From: Rhynchospora pubera
Taxonomy: Eukaryota; Streptophyta; Magnoliopsida; Poales; Cyperaceae
Direction: 5' to 3'
NCBI GenBank assembly: GCA_028095005.1
Contig: CM051462.1
Span: 169,455,955 to 169,519,954 of the forward strand
Length of the DNA stretch: 64,000 bases
Positions 20,591 to 31,333 of this stretch are shown piece after piece; within the stretch, counting starts at the first letter, position 1, and each line of letters opens with the position of its first letter. The notes under the pieces are model-generated. The model did no database searches, had not been told where the DNA came from, and saw only the letters and a program-made list of their open reading frames with translations. Both the position numbers and the translations under genes were made by a program.

Positions 20591-22439
20591 GGCGAAGACT
20601 TGGCACCATTTCCCGTCCAGGTGCAGTGAACCAGCTCTTTGGCCCGGCGGTTTTCATAGTAGAACGGCTACAACGGATTTCTGTTGGGAGCCTCCTTTCT
20701 TCTTTTCTTCGTTTCGACTGGTCGCGGAGTACAGTGAACCACAACACTGTTTTATGGGTCCCTTTGTCTGCATTTACCTTTGGTTCACAGACTCCGAGTG
20801 CATCCTTGTTCCTTTTCGCGAAATGGTGAGTCTCTCATGAGACAGGATTTCAGCGACATTTGCCTCTTTCTCTGCATAAACCTGGTCCTCGTGTGCCATT
20901 CAGAACTCAAATAATCCCTCATATTTGGTGTACGAAAGAGCTGGTGCTCCTACACTTCTCCCTTGTACGGGGGAAAAATATTTGATCTTCTTTTGGTTCT
21001 TCTCCATTTCGTATAGTAATGGATCTGTCCATTCTTATGTTGCTGAATTTCCATAGGCTGCTGAAACCAAATAAATTGTTTGGGCCCCTTCCTTATTGAG
21101 TTTCTTCATGAAATTTAATACACAGCCTCATAAAAACGTGTAGAATCTGATGGAACCAGGAATTTTCTAAAAAGACCCCTCCTACTATTTTATTTAATTT
21201 CTCCAAATTCAGGGGCTCCTTTGCATAAAATGGCAATTCTGTAACTCCTTTGACCAATCTAAAATCACCATAATTTTCCTCATGCTTCACTGAATTTTTG
21301 GATATTTTCTCATAATTTTTGGGGTCCATTTGCTATTTTTCATGATTTTCTCAAACTTCTCATAAATCGGTCTGTGTCTCCAATCACAAAAATTTAGGGT
21401 CAAACACCATGATTGTGACGATTAGAAATATTCTAATCCTAAAGTGTATTTGTCGTTCAAACTATCTCACTATCTCTAATTTACACTAGTAACTTGATAC
21501 TAGTTCATATGCTCGCATTTAACGAAATGTGTTGGCAATGAAGAATAAGAGAATGTTCGAGAGATATAAAGTAAACTCCGTATAGGAGATGACTTATTCA
21601 TTTAAGTCATTACCATTGAATACGTAGAGTTATCTTTATTAAGAGTTTGTTTAGGAATTGAAGGTTGCATACCTTAATTCTAAAACCTCTCATAGCGTCT
21701 CCATTTCATATTTGATGATGGATAACTATGTTTAGTAAAAGACAAGTTCTTTTATCATGGATTTGTTTATATGATTTCATGCATCTTGATTGAATTTGCT
21801 TGAAATAGATAAACAATTTTGAATGACAAATAGGATGCGTAAGACTTGACATAAAGTATTTGACTTTCATGTTATATATAACCGCTTAGTCACATACATA
21901 AACGAGAATCGCATTACGAGAGTCTACGTAACATAGAGCTCGTAATTCAATTCGATCGGTATGCGAATCATGTTTGTTAAATGACAAAAGCGCCTTTAAC
22001 CTACAAAGGTTTGAGGACAAGTGGCTTGATTAGGACTTATACATATCGATTTATAAAGACCTATAAGTACTTGTGCAATGAAAGGTTGTTGATACTTTAC
22101 TACTTAACCAACGATCATTGTAGATATTAACATATCTATTTGATAAGGTATAAGTATGAACCTTTTGACTAGTTCAAAGGAGTTCAAGAGTAAAGTTTAA
22201 AAGACCTTTCAAGAAAAATGGAAGTCTTACAATTAATCATGGTAAATAGTTAAGTCACATGATTTGAAATATTATCTTGAGAGTATGAAAATAGTTTCAT
22301 AACTCACTCCATGAGGAACATTATGGAATAATGTGTCCAAGAGTGGAGGTATCGAACAATATTTTGTATAGTTCGATCGATAATAAATCAAATTGACTTA
22401 TTCGACTCGTATTAGGGAATTATGTTTGAGGACAATATT

Positions 22440-24345
22440 GTTTACACTGAATAATGTTCCATCGAAGTCTATTGAAGAAGATATCTTAGGAGATTTTGAT
22501 CTCTAAGTATAATACTTCTCGAGATTTGGTGTTGAGAAGCTTATTTCAAGTATTGTGGACTTGTAAGCTTAAACCAAATAAGACACTATATATTTGTAGG
22601 ATGCTTTATATTAAAAGGCACTACTTCCACGAATATGATAAGAACAAAGTAGTTGTTGCTAATCATAATGTAGTCTTGATGAATTGAGATTCTCAAGAAG
22701 AAGTAGTGGGAGTAAAGTGAGCATTAAAATAGTTTATGCGTCACTACAAGAAGTACTCTTATGGGAAACTTGTCGCTCCATACATGGTACTTAGTGGGAG
22801 TTGAGCGATACTTCATTCACAAGTTGTTTTGAAAGAAGTTTAATAGTATGCTCCTTCCAATGAGGACTCAACCATCTCACGAGTTGATGATGTCGAGAAA
22901 CTCATGGAATATATGAGGAGTCAAGAACTCGTTCAACAAATCGTTGTAGAAGAAGTTCATGAACCTCAAGTACCAATCCTACAAAAGATCAACGAGAGTT
23001 GATTGCCTAAGCCATTTGGTGCATTGGCTTCACAACATTCTCAAACTTAGCATATGAGAATCCGTTGATAAACAAGAAAAACGATGAAACGATCCGATTC
23101 CACATATATGGTTTGAATTCATATGATCTTTAAATAAAATCCATGTATAACAACAAGGTATAGACCTTGGTTGATGTTCATGAAGGAGCAATCCATCAAG
23201 AACGTTTTAGATCTTCAAAAGGAAAGATCGACATGGATAACAAATCGACTATGTACAAAGCGCGGCTTCTCGCTTGTAGCTATGTCTAAGTCGATGACTA
23301 GTTGACTACATACAAAGCACAACCTCTTGCTTGTGGCTATGTAAAAGTCAATAAAGATCATTCTAGCAATAGTTGTATTTCATATATATTGATATATGGA
23401 AAAACACATAAAACCGCCTTCTTCGTATGAATGAAGGATGATGTTGTGCATTTGACACAAATCGAGGTTTTATGTATCGCTAAAAACATACGCATGCTTC
23501 AAGGATCCATTAATGGATTAAAGCAAGTGTTGTGGAGATTGGAATAAAAGTTTTGACAATGAAGTCAAGGAGTTGAACTTCGTCAAAAGTATCTTGTATA
23601 GACAAGATATTCAGTGGGAGCATAATTATATTACTTGTATTGTTCAAGATAACAATTCATTAAATTGGGAATAACATTAACATTAAGAAAATGAATATTG
23701 TCGAGATCTCTTTGGAGAATGCTTTCTCAAATGAGAACTTGGGCGAAGTCACCTAATCCTAGGAAACAAAATCTATAAAGATAGATTATGATGGATGTTA
23801 GGTTTGAGCAAATATGCATATATTGACGAAGTGTTCTAGAAACACGAAAGTTACACTCCAAGAAAGGATGTCTAACTATACGTCACATGGCATGACTTGA
23901 GTGTTTTAACTCGGTCTATTGCAACTCGATTCGAGAAAGTGCATGAAATAGTTCAAGCATTCCTTCATTATGAGTTTCATTGTGTACGCCATATTTATGC
24001 ATATGCCCCAATGTGTAGTATCCAAAAGATATGACAAACAGTTGTCGAATGGATACAAGAGAGACACATTAGGACGATAGTCAAGGATATCCTCGAGTAC
24101 CTTATGAGAAAGAGTGATATAATGTTTCATCTCTTAAAAGGAGCTCGTGTAAGTTAATTACACTAATGCTAGTTTTTCGAAAGATTGATATAATCACAGT
24201 TGAACTACGTATTTTGCTAAAAGGTGGTGTTGTAAATTTAGAAGGTGTTCTAAATGGAATATTACAACCGTTTCCGTCACCAAAGCAAAATACATAGCAA
24301 CTTGTGAAGCAATAAAAGAAGTTTATTTCGGATCGATTTCTTAGT
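22440..24345 (+). pseudogene. Copia pol remnant (integrase, reverse transcriptase, RNase H)
   Basis: Short in-order matches remain among stops and frameshifts. Near 22455-22680 are remains of the integrase C-terminal region (NNVPSKSIE, later HEYDKNKVVVANHNVV). Near 23140-23275 is the start of reverse transcriptase (MYNNKV, stop, TLVD, then STMYKARLLA). At 23500 MLQGSINGLKQ matches the conserved GLKQ region. Near 24075-24110 is the RNase H approach (TIVKDILEYL), and at 24287-24330 KYIATCEAIKEVYF. The identification rests on these family motifs. No functional product is possible. Confidence 0.8.
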
Positions 24346-24477
24346 TGAGTTATTATGGTTCTAAGCATCTCGAACCATAACTTACTCCTAAGAGCCCAAT
24401 GTTACATTGGAGATTCAAATATGATCTATAACGATATCACTTGATATCATATGATGGTGATCAAGAATATATATAGG

Positions 24478-24502
24478 AGTATATATATATATATATATAT
24501 AT
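24478..24502. repeat. (TA)n microsatellite
   Basis: About twelve TA units in the non-coding part of the old Copia element. Confidence 0.9.
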
Positions 24503-24732
24503 ATAGTCAAACAATTTTTGGATAGGTTCGCGAACACAGCGAACACTCTAGCACGACCTCTACCTTGAGCAGTATACGAGATGCAGTTATGCATCCATAC
24601 GTGGTGGACGTATGAGTAACTAGCTATAAGCGTATTATTTATTTTGAGGTCCGAGACATGTATATATGTAGATATATGCCATTGTTCTCAATTCTTCGTT
24701 GGCTAGAAGTCACTACTGATTGACTCTAGGCC

Positions 24733-24743
24733 AAGTGGGAGAT
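24733..24743 (+). other. Polypurine tract of the old Copia element
   Basis: AAGTGGGAGAT ends directly before the LTR start TGTTAGAG. This is the usual Copia arrangement and confirms plus orientation. Confidence 0.8.
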
Positions 24744-26504
24744 TGTTAGAGTTATGTCCTAGAAGTCAATAATTTAATGACTTAATTATTAGTTTATGTT
24801 TTGGATGAGATTTTATCATCTGTTCCTAGGTTTATTATTGACAGATCATTCAGGTTGAGGATCTGAATTGTAGATCTCTGTTGATCATTCTTTAGAATGA
24901 CAATAATAAATCTAAACGGTCCATAATCTTGATAATTAACAAGGAACATTAATTATCATAAAAGATTAGTATGCAAGTTAAGTGATGATTAAGTTCTACT
25001 AATCATAGGTAAAGAGTTACCAACTTAGTTGCATATGTGTATGTTATGGAACATAGCACAGGACTTGACCCATCGAAATAAACATATGGATTGTGTTATG
25101 TGTCATTGTTTATTTCGTTGTGATTTTGGTTCTAAGTTTGAGATGTTTATCTTTTCCACATGAGGATAGGTTCAATAAATACTGTCTACCGCTGATTCCC
25201 GATAAGGGCTGCTATACGGACTTTATTTATGTTCTCTTGAATTGTGCGGGGAAAAGTTAATCATCAAGAAAACCGTATGTCCCTCATTAATTCACTTAGT
25301 GAGTGACGATATCTGTTTGGGCCCCTTGATGGAGATAGATTGTTTGCATGCAACTTTATACAATTATCTCTAGATCAAGAAACGTATAATCTGCAAGAAT
25401 GACACATTCCTATCTTGGATTATACGATGATATCGTGCGACATAAGAATCAAAATAGAGAAACATATTTATTCTCTTATGCAGGATTGAAATATTGTAGC
25501 AGTACACTATTTATGCGAATTGGGAGTCATAACGTGTTGCTAGATACCGCTTATGATTATTGGAATTAAATAACGATTTAATTCCATGGCCAACATAGCA
25601 TAAATCCTCAAAGGGTCACACAAATAGGACATTAATCACACAATGCATTATTTATTTATTCACAGCAGTAGGTTCTGTGGAAATATGATAAGATTGATTA
25701 ATTAATTATATACCGTTGCGAACCGTTATAATTAATTAAGTCAATGGATCATATAGAAATAAATTAATGCATTAACTAATCCTAAAATAATTATTAATGA
25801 GTTAATAATTAATTTAGTTCAACACTTATCAATATAAATGGTTATATTGATTAATTGGGCCGTTATTTAAATAGCAAATAGATAGTCCAATTAAAGAGCA
25901 AATAAATGAGGCTTTAATTAATAGAATTAGAGACTAAATTGAGTGGATTAAGTGGCCCAAATAGGCCCAAAACGTGGCTGCCCAATATGGTGGTAGGTGG
26001 GATGGCATAGTTGTAATTATGCAAGAGGTCAATTAGGTTTTGTGCTCTATATAAGGACCACTTATGAGAGCCTCCACCTAGCTTTCTCTCTCCTCTCATT
26101 CCCTCCCATGAGGCCGCCACCTTCCTCCTCTCTCCCTCTCATTTGCTCATGTGTTGAGCTATTTTCTCTCCACTAAATCAAGGTTGTTGATTGATGCAAG
26201 AGAGAAAACCATAGGGATTAGGCTTGTTCTTTGGGTATGCTAGCACGTACCTTGTAGAACGTGATTAATCCTCCTTGGTGGACTCGAGGGCGGTTACGAG
26301 ACGTGGTGGAGACGGTGGAGAAGGCACGCCATCGATTCCCATGCCTTGGTCGAGCCCCGCGAATACGATTTCGCGGGAGGTATCGATTTCCCCTTTTTCT
26401 CGTGTGTTTGAATAGCTTGTGTACTAGATCTTGTGTGTGCTATGTTTGCTTGGTTAATTAATTGGTAATTAGCATAAAAATGAAAATTAGCACACTTTCT
26501 AACA
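24744..26504 (+). repeat. 3' LTR of the old Copia element
   Basis: Bounded by TGTTAGA at 24744 and TCTAACA at 26504, a perfect 7-bp inverted terminus. Length 1,761 bp. A TATATAAG box at 26048-26055 followed by a CT-rich stretch marks the likely U3/R border. Confidence 0.8.
26048..26055 (+). promoter_or_regulatory. TATA box in old Copia LTR
   Basis: TATATAAG followed after about 35 bp by CT-rich DNA. As a 3' LTR promoter it points towards 27 kb, into the 3' side of the kinase exon on the opposite strand. Confidence 0.5.
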
Positions 26505-27415
26505 CTTATTTCATACAAATCTACTTTTTGTTCGACTATTACCTATTTCATACTTACTATACACCTAAATACTATGTATTGTTGTACCCAGCTTGTGTGC
26601 TGTTCCGCTGTTGACCTTAAAAATTGTCTACAATGTTTGCTTAATTTTTCATCATTGATTTTGGATATTCCCCATGGATGCTCTCGATCATTAGGAGGGT
26701 AAAAAGTAAAATTATATAGGTGAATAATCATATTTTCGTAGGTGTTGGATAAAATTTACCTCTCCTGGATCAACAGAAAGAAGGTCTATGAGCAGAGAAA
26801 GAAGACATAGGAGTATATCCCCTTATATCCTTAAATTTGGCAAGAAAAATGATTATTTTAAAGTGAACTATTTTTTCCCAAAAAAATTAGAAAGACTCGG
26901 TAAAACCATTAAAAAAATGTCTAAATTTGAACAAAATCAACTTGAACGACTTTTCCATTGGTAGTAATTTTGTGAGAGTTATTTTTCCATTCACCCAAAT
27001 GAGGAAAACAATTACTGAACAACACATAGTAAATAAAAACGATCCTCTATTTACGATAAAATGATACTAATATCATTTTGAACTCAATATCTGAGTATTG
27101 TAGGTAAGACAGCCATGGACAACTGATTGAGTAGGCCGTAATAACAATAGAAAAGTAATTAGTTGTATTTGACTTTCTCCCTCTTACTTGTTTTATATAA
27201 CTCTTTAAGTAGTAAAATCTGGAATAGGTGTGATCCAAATTTGTACTCTTAATTTTAAAATAAGTAAATAAAAACTGATATTGTGAGTATAAAACAATGG
27301 GCATAATTAGTTTGCTTTTAAGAGATGAAAATGGAGAACATGTTGTATGATTGACAGGCAGGAGCAGTAAGTAAGAATTGATAGCAGTTGAGCATAAAAA
27401 AAAAAAAGAAAAGAT
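26505..27415. other. No gene seen; presumed intron of the kinase gene
   Basis: AT-rich DNA between the old Copia LTR and the kinase exon. Neither strand shows a continuation of the kinase domain. Confidence 0.5.
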
Positions 27416-27423
27416 TAACGTAC

Positions 27424-27801
27424 AGTGATAATATTGGGATGGCGTAAGCGGAACAAGAAGCCGACTTCAGAAGTGAACTGAAACTCGAGGTGAGCGGCGA
27501 GAGCAGCATCCTCTTGGGGCTGGCTAATCATTTTGATGGCGACCTCTCGGTGTTTGTAAATGCCGTGGTAAATCCTGCTATGGCGGCCGGAGGCAAAGCG
27601 GTTGCCGATGAGGAGCTGGGACATGTCGCAACTCCATTGGTCCTCACGGCAGCCCTTGATGGCGGCGCCAGAGGAGACGAGGTATTTGGACCAAGAGATG
27701 GCGCGCTTGTATTCGGTAAGAGAGAGCCTTCTCTCGAGTCTGGGAGTGGGAGTGGGAGAGGTGGATGGTTGGTTTGGTTGGAAGCATGGAAAGGCTTTCA
27801 T
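27424..27801 (-). CDS. Raf-like (HT1-type) protein kinase, first exon only
   Basis: The exon encodes 126 residues from ATG at 27801 to a GTACGT splice donor at 27423. After a Pro/Ser/Thr-rich N-terminus come the phrase LSLTEYKRAISWSKYLV, typical of plant HT1-like group C Raf kinases, then the start of the kinase domain: LLIGNRFASGRHSRIYHG (degenerate glycine loop), REVAIKM with the ATP-binding Lys, and SEVGFLFRLRHPNII leading into the hinge. The rest of the domain (catalytic loop, DFG, activation segment) is not found between here and the window start. Left of the exon lie about 900 bp of plain DNA, then the old Copia and the giant element. Either the first intron is very long and full of retrotransposons, or the gene has been truncated. 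Confidence 0.75.
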
Positions 27802-28550
27802 GTTTGGTGATTGGTGTTTGGTGGGAAATTGAATACTAAAGGGAGTGAGAGTGGATGATCATGGTTTTGGTTACTAGCTAGTAGTTGGTAATAGTAATAT
27901 TAGTAAATTGGATGAATGAATTGAAATTGAGGATGGAGATATATGGAAGGAAGAGAGAGGGAAAGCAAATTGGGAATCATGGATAATTGTTGATGATCGA
28001 AAAGGGAAAAGGGAAAAGGGGAAGGGGCCGCAATTGTTGTTATTAGAAAATCTGATCTGATCTGATCTGATGTGATGAAATTGGAATTGGAATTGGAATT
28101 GAAATGGGAAGCAGCGTAGCGTAGTGGAGAGTATGTAGGCGGCAGCTACATTTGGCCACCTGACCTGACCTCTTTTTGCGCCGACGTCGACGACTCCTCG
28201 GATTGGATTAGATCCATAAGAGAAGAGAAGAGAAGAGGAGGAGAGAGTTAGAGCGAGGAAGAGAGAGTGAAAAGGAACAGGAGTAGACAGTAGCAGCGAG
28301 AGAGAGGGAGAGACGTTTTGTTTGTTTGTTTGTTTGTTTGTTTGTTTTTAATTTGCTTTTCGTTTTTGTATCTACTTACTTTTTTATTGTTGTGCTTTGT
28401 TTTGTTTAAGGAGATGAGATGAGAATTGAGAGGTAATAAGGTTTCATTCATTCATTGTAACGTGGTGGGTCCAGCCGTCCAGGGTCCATATCATACGGAC
28501 CATATTTATTTCATTGCAACTTTGTAAGCAGCTCGGCTCGGTGTCTCCAA
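27802..28550 (-). promoter_or_regulatory. Upstream region of the kinase exon with simple repeats
   Basis: CT-rich leader-like DNA on the minus strand. It holds a short GATCT array near 28050, a (GGAATT)-type array near 28080, GA-rich tracts at 28220-28310 and a (TTTG)n microsatellite at about 28316-28346. No clear TATA box was chosen. Confidence 0.45.
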
Positions 28551-28559
28551 GGACTCAAT

Positions 28560-28942
28560 CCGAAAAATTTATAAATAATATTAAATTAATATAATATATT
28601 AAAAATAATATCAATATAATAATATTTTTTAAATAGTATCACGAGATCGGAATCTGGGATTCCGACGGCAAGATCGGAATTCCGAATTCCGACGGCAAGA
28701 TCGGAATCCCGAATTCCGACGGCAAGATCGGAATTCCAGGTTCCGAGATAAAAAGTAGGGTCTTTGCCGTGTATATTTCGACGGGAATAATCAAGATTCT
28801 GCAACTTGAATAAGTACTTAAATTAACCTAGTAGTTCTCCAATTAAAAAAAAACTAACCTAGTAGTTTAACCAGTTGCAACAAGGCTGATAACCACGATC
28901 AATTCTTAAATTCCTACATATATCCCTGATAAAAAAGTGATT
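28560..28942 (+). repeat. Left terminal inverted repeat of Pack-MULE
   Basis: Pairs with 30982-31333. It contains three or four repeats of a GATCGGAATYCCGAATTCCG-like palindromic word around 28643-28745, giving the terminus an internal subterminal repeat; the right arm has fewer copies. Confidence 0.85.
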
Positions 28943-29654
28943 TGAGTTGTGTATGCACATACTTATTGGATCAAAATAATTTTAAGACCTGACTAATAAG
29001 AGGTCCCTTTGGTCCCCTCTCTGTCACAATTTTGAGACCTTTTGCTGCCCTTTAAACTATTCTTCTTACAAATACCAAAAGGTTGCTAGGAAAAAACACC
29101 AAAAGTCAAAGTTAATTAATGAACTTACTTTGCGATAATATGACATTTGGCTGTATGGATACTTCTATTGCAATCAATCTATTCTTGATGCATATATTTA
29201 AAGATAATAACTTAATAACATACAAGTAGAACCAAACAAAATAGCAAAAATAAAAAAGTAAATATTAAAAGAAAGATAAAATTAAGTTAATAATACATAA
29301 TAGCATGAAAGACCTGTATAAACTTGTTAGTTCAAAAGTCCTAATAAAACAACCATTGTAATTTTAAGATAGAAAATTAGCCTGTAGAAATTTAATTAAG
29401 TTGGACAACATATTCATTCCTTGTAATTGATTAAGTTGGATATGACATATTTTTATTTGACTAGTATGTTCAACATAAATAATAATGATAGTAACAGGCA
29501 AGTGCATGTAAAATTGAGTTTGTAAATAATATTAAATTGGATATGGGCCTCACATTGGATATGGGTTTATATTTGTATTATGTTATTTCATCAAAATATT
29601 AGGAGTTGGAACTGTTATTTGGAATTTGGATTGAAATAAAACAGAAATTATAAA

Positions 29655-30124
29655 TGTCATCGGCAAATATATCATCCCAGTCATCGCTAAATATAAAGTG
29701 AACATATACAGCAAACAAAATGAACATATAAATGATCTAAGTGAACACATACAAACAAATAAGTGTTATCATCACTTGTTCAGAAGTTTACATGTATATT
29801 CAACTTATTTTCATTAAACTTATTTGTTTGTTTATCTTGCTTACCCCTATTCCGGCCAAAACTTCGCCTTTCCTGCTTTCAACTTCAAAAGACCGTCAGT
29901 AACTAAAAGAATTGAGAAAGCTTTTATTGTATCACTTAAGTTAGATAGAGGAAAGGAAAGGTCATTAAGGGAATTCAAGAAAAAGCGACATATGGCACGA
30001 AAAGGAAATCCAATTTCGGTCAGACTGTATGTGTTCACTTAGATCATATATATGTTCACTTTGTTTGCTGTATATGTTCACTTTATATTTAGCGATGGCA
30101 GGGATGGCAAAATTGCAGATGACA
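29655..30124. mobile_element. MITE nested in the Pack-MULE
   Basis: About 100 bp at 29655 (TGTCATCGGCAA, later CATCGCTAAATATAAAGTG) return inverted at 30024-30124. No clear target duplication was found. Words such as TATATGTTCACTTTGTTTG inside it recur in the tandem array near 44.2-44.8 kb. Confidence 0.7.
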
Positions 30125-30751
30125 GTAATCAATTTTCGAAATAAAATGATGTTCAGCCTCCAAATTTTTATTATTTTTTATGGTTCTTTAGAAATCGCGC
30201 TTCCTTTTTAGGACGTATCCAAGAAATATTTAGTCGTTGAAAGGACTAAACGAAAAATAGGATACATTTCATAGGAAGTCCCTACGAATCTACGATGACA
30301 ATTTTATCTCATGTGATAAAATAACTTTTGTTTTTGCTCTCTCAAGTCGTTGAAATTATTTTTTTTTAATGTCAAAATTGCAATCCTTTATTTTAATATA
30401 TCCACTTTTTTTCCTATAGAAAAATTCTGATTTGCCCACATTAATTGGACCTTTAAGAATGTCAATAATTCTTAAAAGAGTGGTGCATATTGTTCTTGAA
30501 ACTAAAGCAAAAGAGTTTTTTCCAAAAGACATAAGAGTTGATCCGTTAATTTTTTTTTTTGTTTACCTTAAAATGACAAGCCCTCTTTCTTGTGCCTATG
30601 TATCTTCTATGTAGAATACTTCCTCCCACGAAACAACTTTGCTTTGAATTGAATTGAAGCATCAATCCATGGATCAACAATTGCCACGACGTTATTTCTT
30701 TTCTTAACAATCCGCACTAAACAAGCATCCCATCATTCCCAATTATGTACA

Positions 30752-30964
30752 ATGAAATCCGTGATGACCATTTGCAAAATCAACACCAACACGACGATAA
30801 CCTCGTGTGCTATATGCAGGGAAGATATTGTCACTGCTTCGACCATTCATTGGATGCCATGTGGACATGCGTACCATTTCAACTGCATCATCCCATGGAT
30901 CAAACTACATGAGACGTGTCTGATTTGCCGTATTCAGCTCTCGACTCCATATCTTAGCCTGTAG
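30752..30964 (+). CDS. RING-H2 finger fragment captured by the MULE
   Basis: A 70-residue frame with a complete RING-H2 domain: Cys19, Cys22, Cys37, His39, His42, Cys45, Cys56 and Cys59, i.e. C-x2-C-x14-C-x-H-x2-H-x2-C-x10-C-x2-C. Such domains bind two zinc ions and recruit E2 enzymes in plant ATL/RING-type E3 ubiquitin ligases. Here the domain fills nearly the whole frame, with no membrane segment or substrate-binding part, and lies between MULE terminal repeats about 20 bp from the right one. It is best read as a captured exon. The intact zinc ligands mean expression or recent capture cannot be excluded. No promoter is evident. Confidence 0.65.
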   Translation: MKSVMTICKINTNTTITSCAICREDIVTASTIHWMPCGHAYHFNCIIPWIKLHETCLICRIQLSTPYLSL

Positions 30965-30981
30965 GAATTTAAGAATTTAAG

Positions 30982-31333
30982 AATCACTTTTTTATCAGGG
31001 ATATATGTAGGAATTTAAGAATTGATCATGGGCATCAGCCTTGTTGCAGCTGGTCAAACTACTAGGTTAGTTTTTTTTTAATTGGAGAACTACTAGGTTA
31101 ATTTAAGTATTTATTCAAGTTGCAGAATCTTGATTATTCCCGTCGAACTATATGATTAGTCCCGTCGAAATATGCACGACAAAGACCCTACTTTTTATGT
31201 CCGAACCTGGAGTTCCGATCTTGCCGTCGGAATCACAGATTCCGATCTCGTGATACTATTTAAAAAAATATTATTATATTGATATTATTTTTAATATATT
31301 ATATTATTTTAATATTATTTATAAATTTTTCGG
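30982..31333 (-). repeat. Right terminal inverted repeat of Pack-MULE
   Basis: Reverse complement of 28560-28942 with small gaps. The outer AT-rich 90 bp are best conserved. Confidence 0.85.

Larger units (their letters stand above)
1..21406 (-). mobile_element. Giant non-autonomous Tat/Ogre-like LTR retrotransposon
   Basis: A direct repeat with constant offset of 15,919 bp (positions 1-5487 and 15920-21406) marks two LTRs. The right LTR starts at 15882, so the left one begins about 37 bp before the window and the element is about 21.4 kb. Orientation is minus: the primer-binding-like site lies next to the right LTR (15856-15874), a purine-rich tract next to the left LTR (5488 onwards), and the gag-protease frame reads minus. 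LTR ends in element sense are TGTTTGACC and GCCGCGACA, with terminal TG/CA. No reverse transcriptase, RNase H or integrase frame is present, so it must be mobilised by another element. Placement in the Tat/Ogre group of Ty3/gypsy is inferred from LTR size, gag and protease style, and the antisense extra ORF. It lies inside an older Copia element. The right flank starts CCATG; the matching left target copy is outside the window. Confidence 0.9.
15882..21406 (-). repeat. 5' LTR of the giant element (complete, 5,525 bp)
   Basis: The complete LTR is bounded by TGTCGCGGC at 15882 and TCAAACA at 21406 on the plus strand. It repeats all internal features of the left copy: the 196-bp tandem array at about 16349-17360, the six dyad motifs at 19550-20079 and the minus-strand TATA box at 20582-20590. 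The constant offset of 15,919 bp at both ends shows no net insertion or deletion between the LTRs. Confidence 0.93.
21407..26504 (+). mobile_element. Decayed Copia LTR retrotransposon, interrupted by the giant element
   Basis: The segment keeps broken pieces of Copia integrase, reverse transcriptase and RNase H in order on the plus strand, then a purine tract and a 1,761-bp 3' LTR. Its 5' half is absent from the window. The giant element's LTR abuts its interior at 21406/21407, so the missing part should lie left of the window. Many stops and frameshifts make it an old insertion. Confidence 0.8.
28560..31333. mobile_element. Pack-MULE-like element with long terminal inverted repeats
   Basis: Inverted repeats of about 350-380 bp bound this 2,774-bp segment. 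Both ends read CCGAAAAATTTATAAATAAT inwards. Flanks GGACTCAAT (28551-28559) and GAACTCAAT (31334-31342) form a 9-bp target duplication with one mismatch, as made by Mutator-like elements. The inside holds a nested MITE (29655-30124) and a host-derived RING-H2 fragment (30752-30964), and no transposase. It is therefore a non-autonomous, gene-capturing MULE. Confidence 0.85.
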
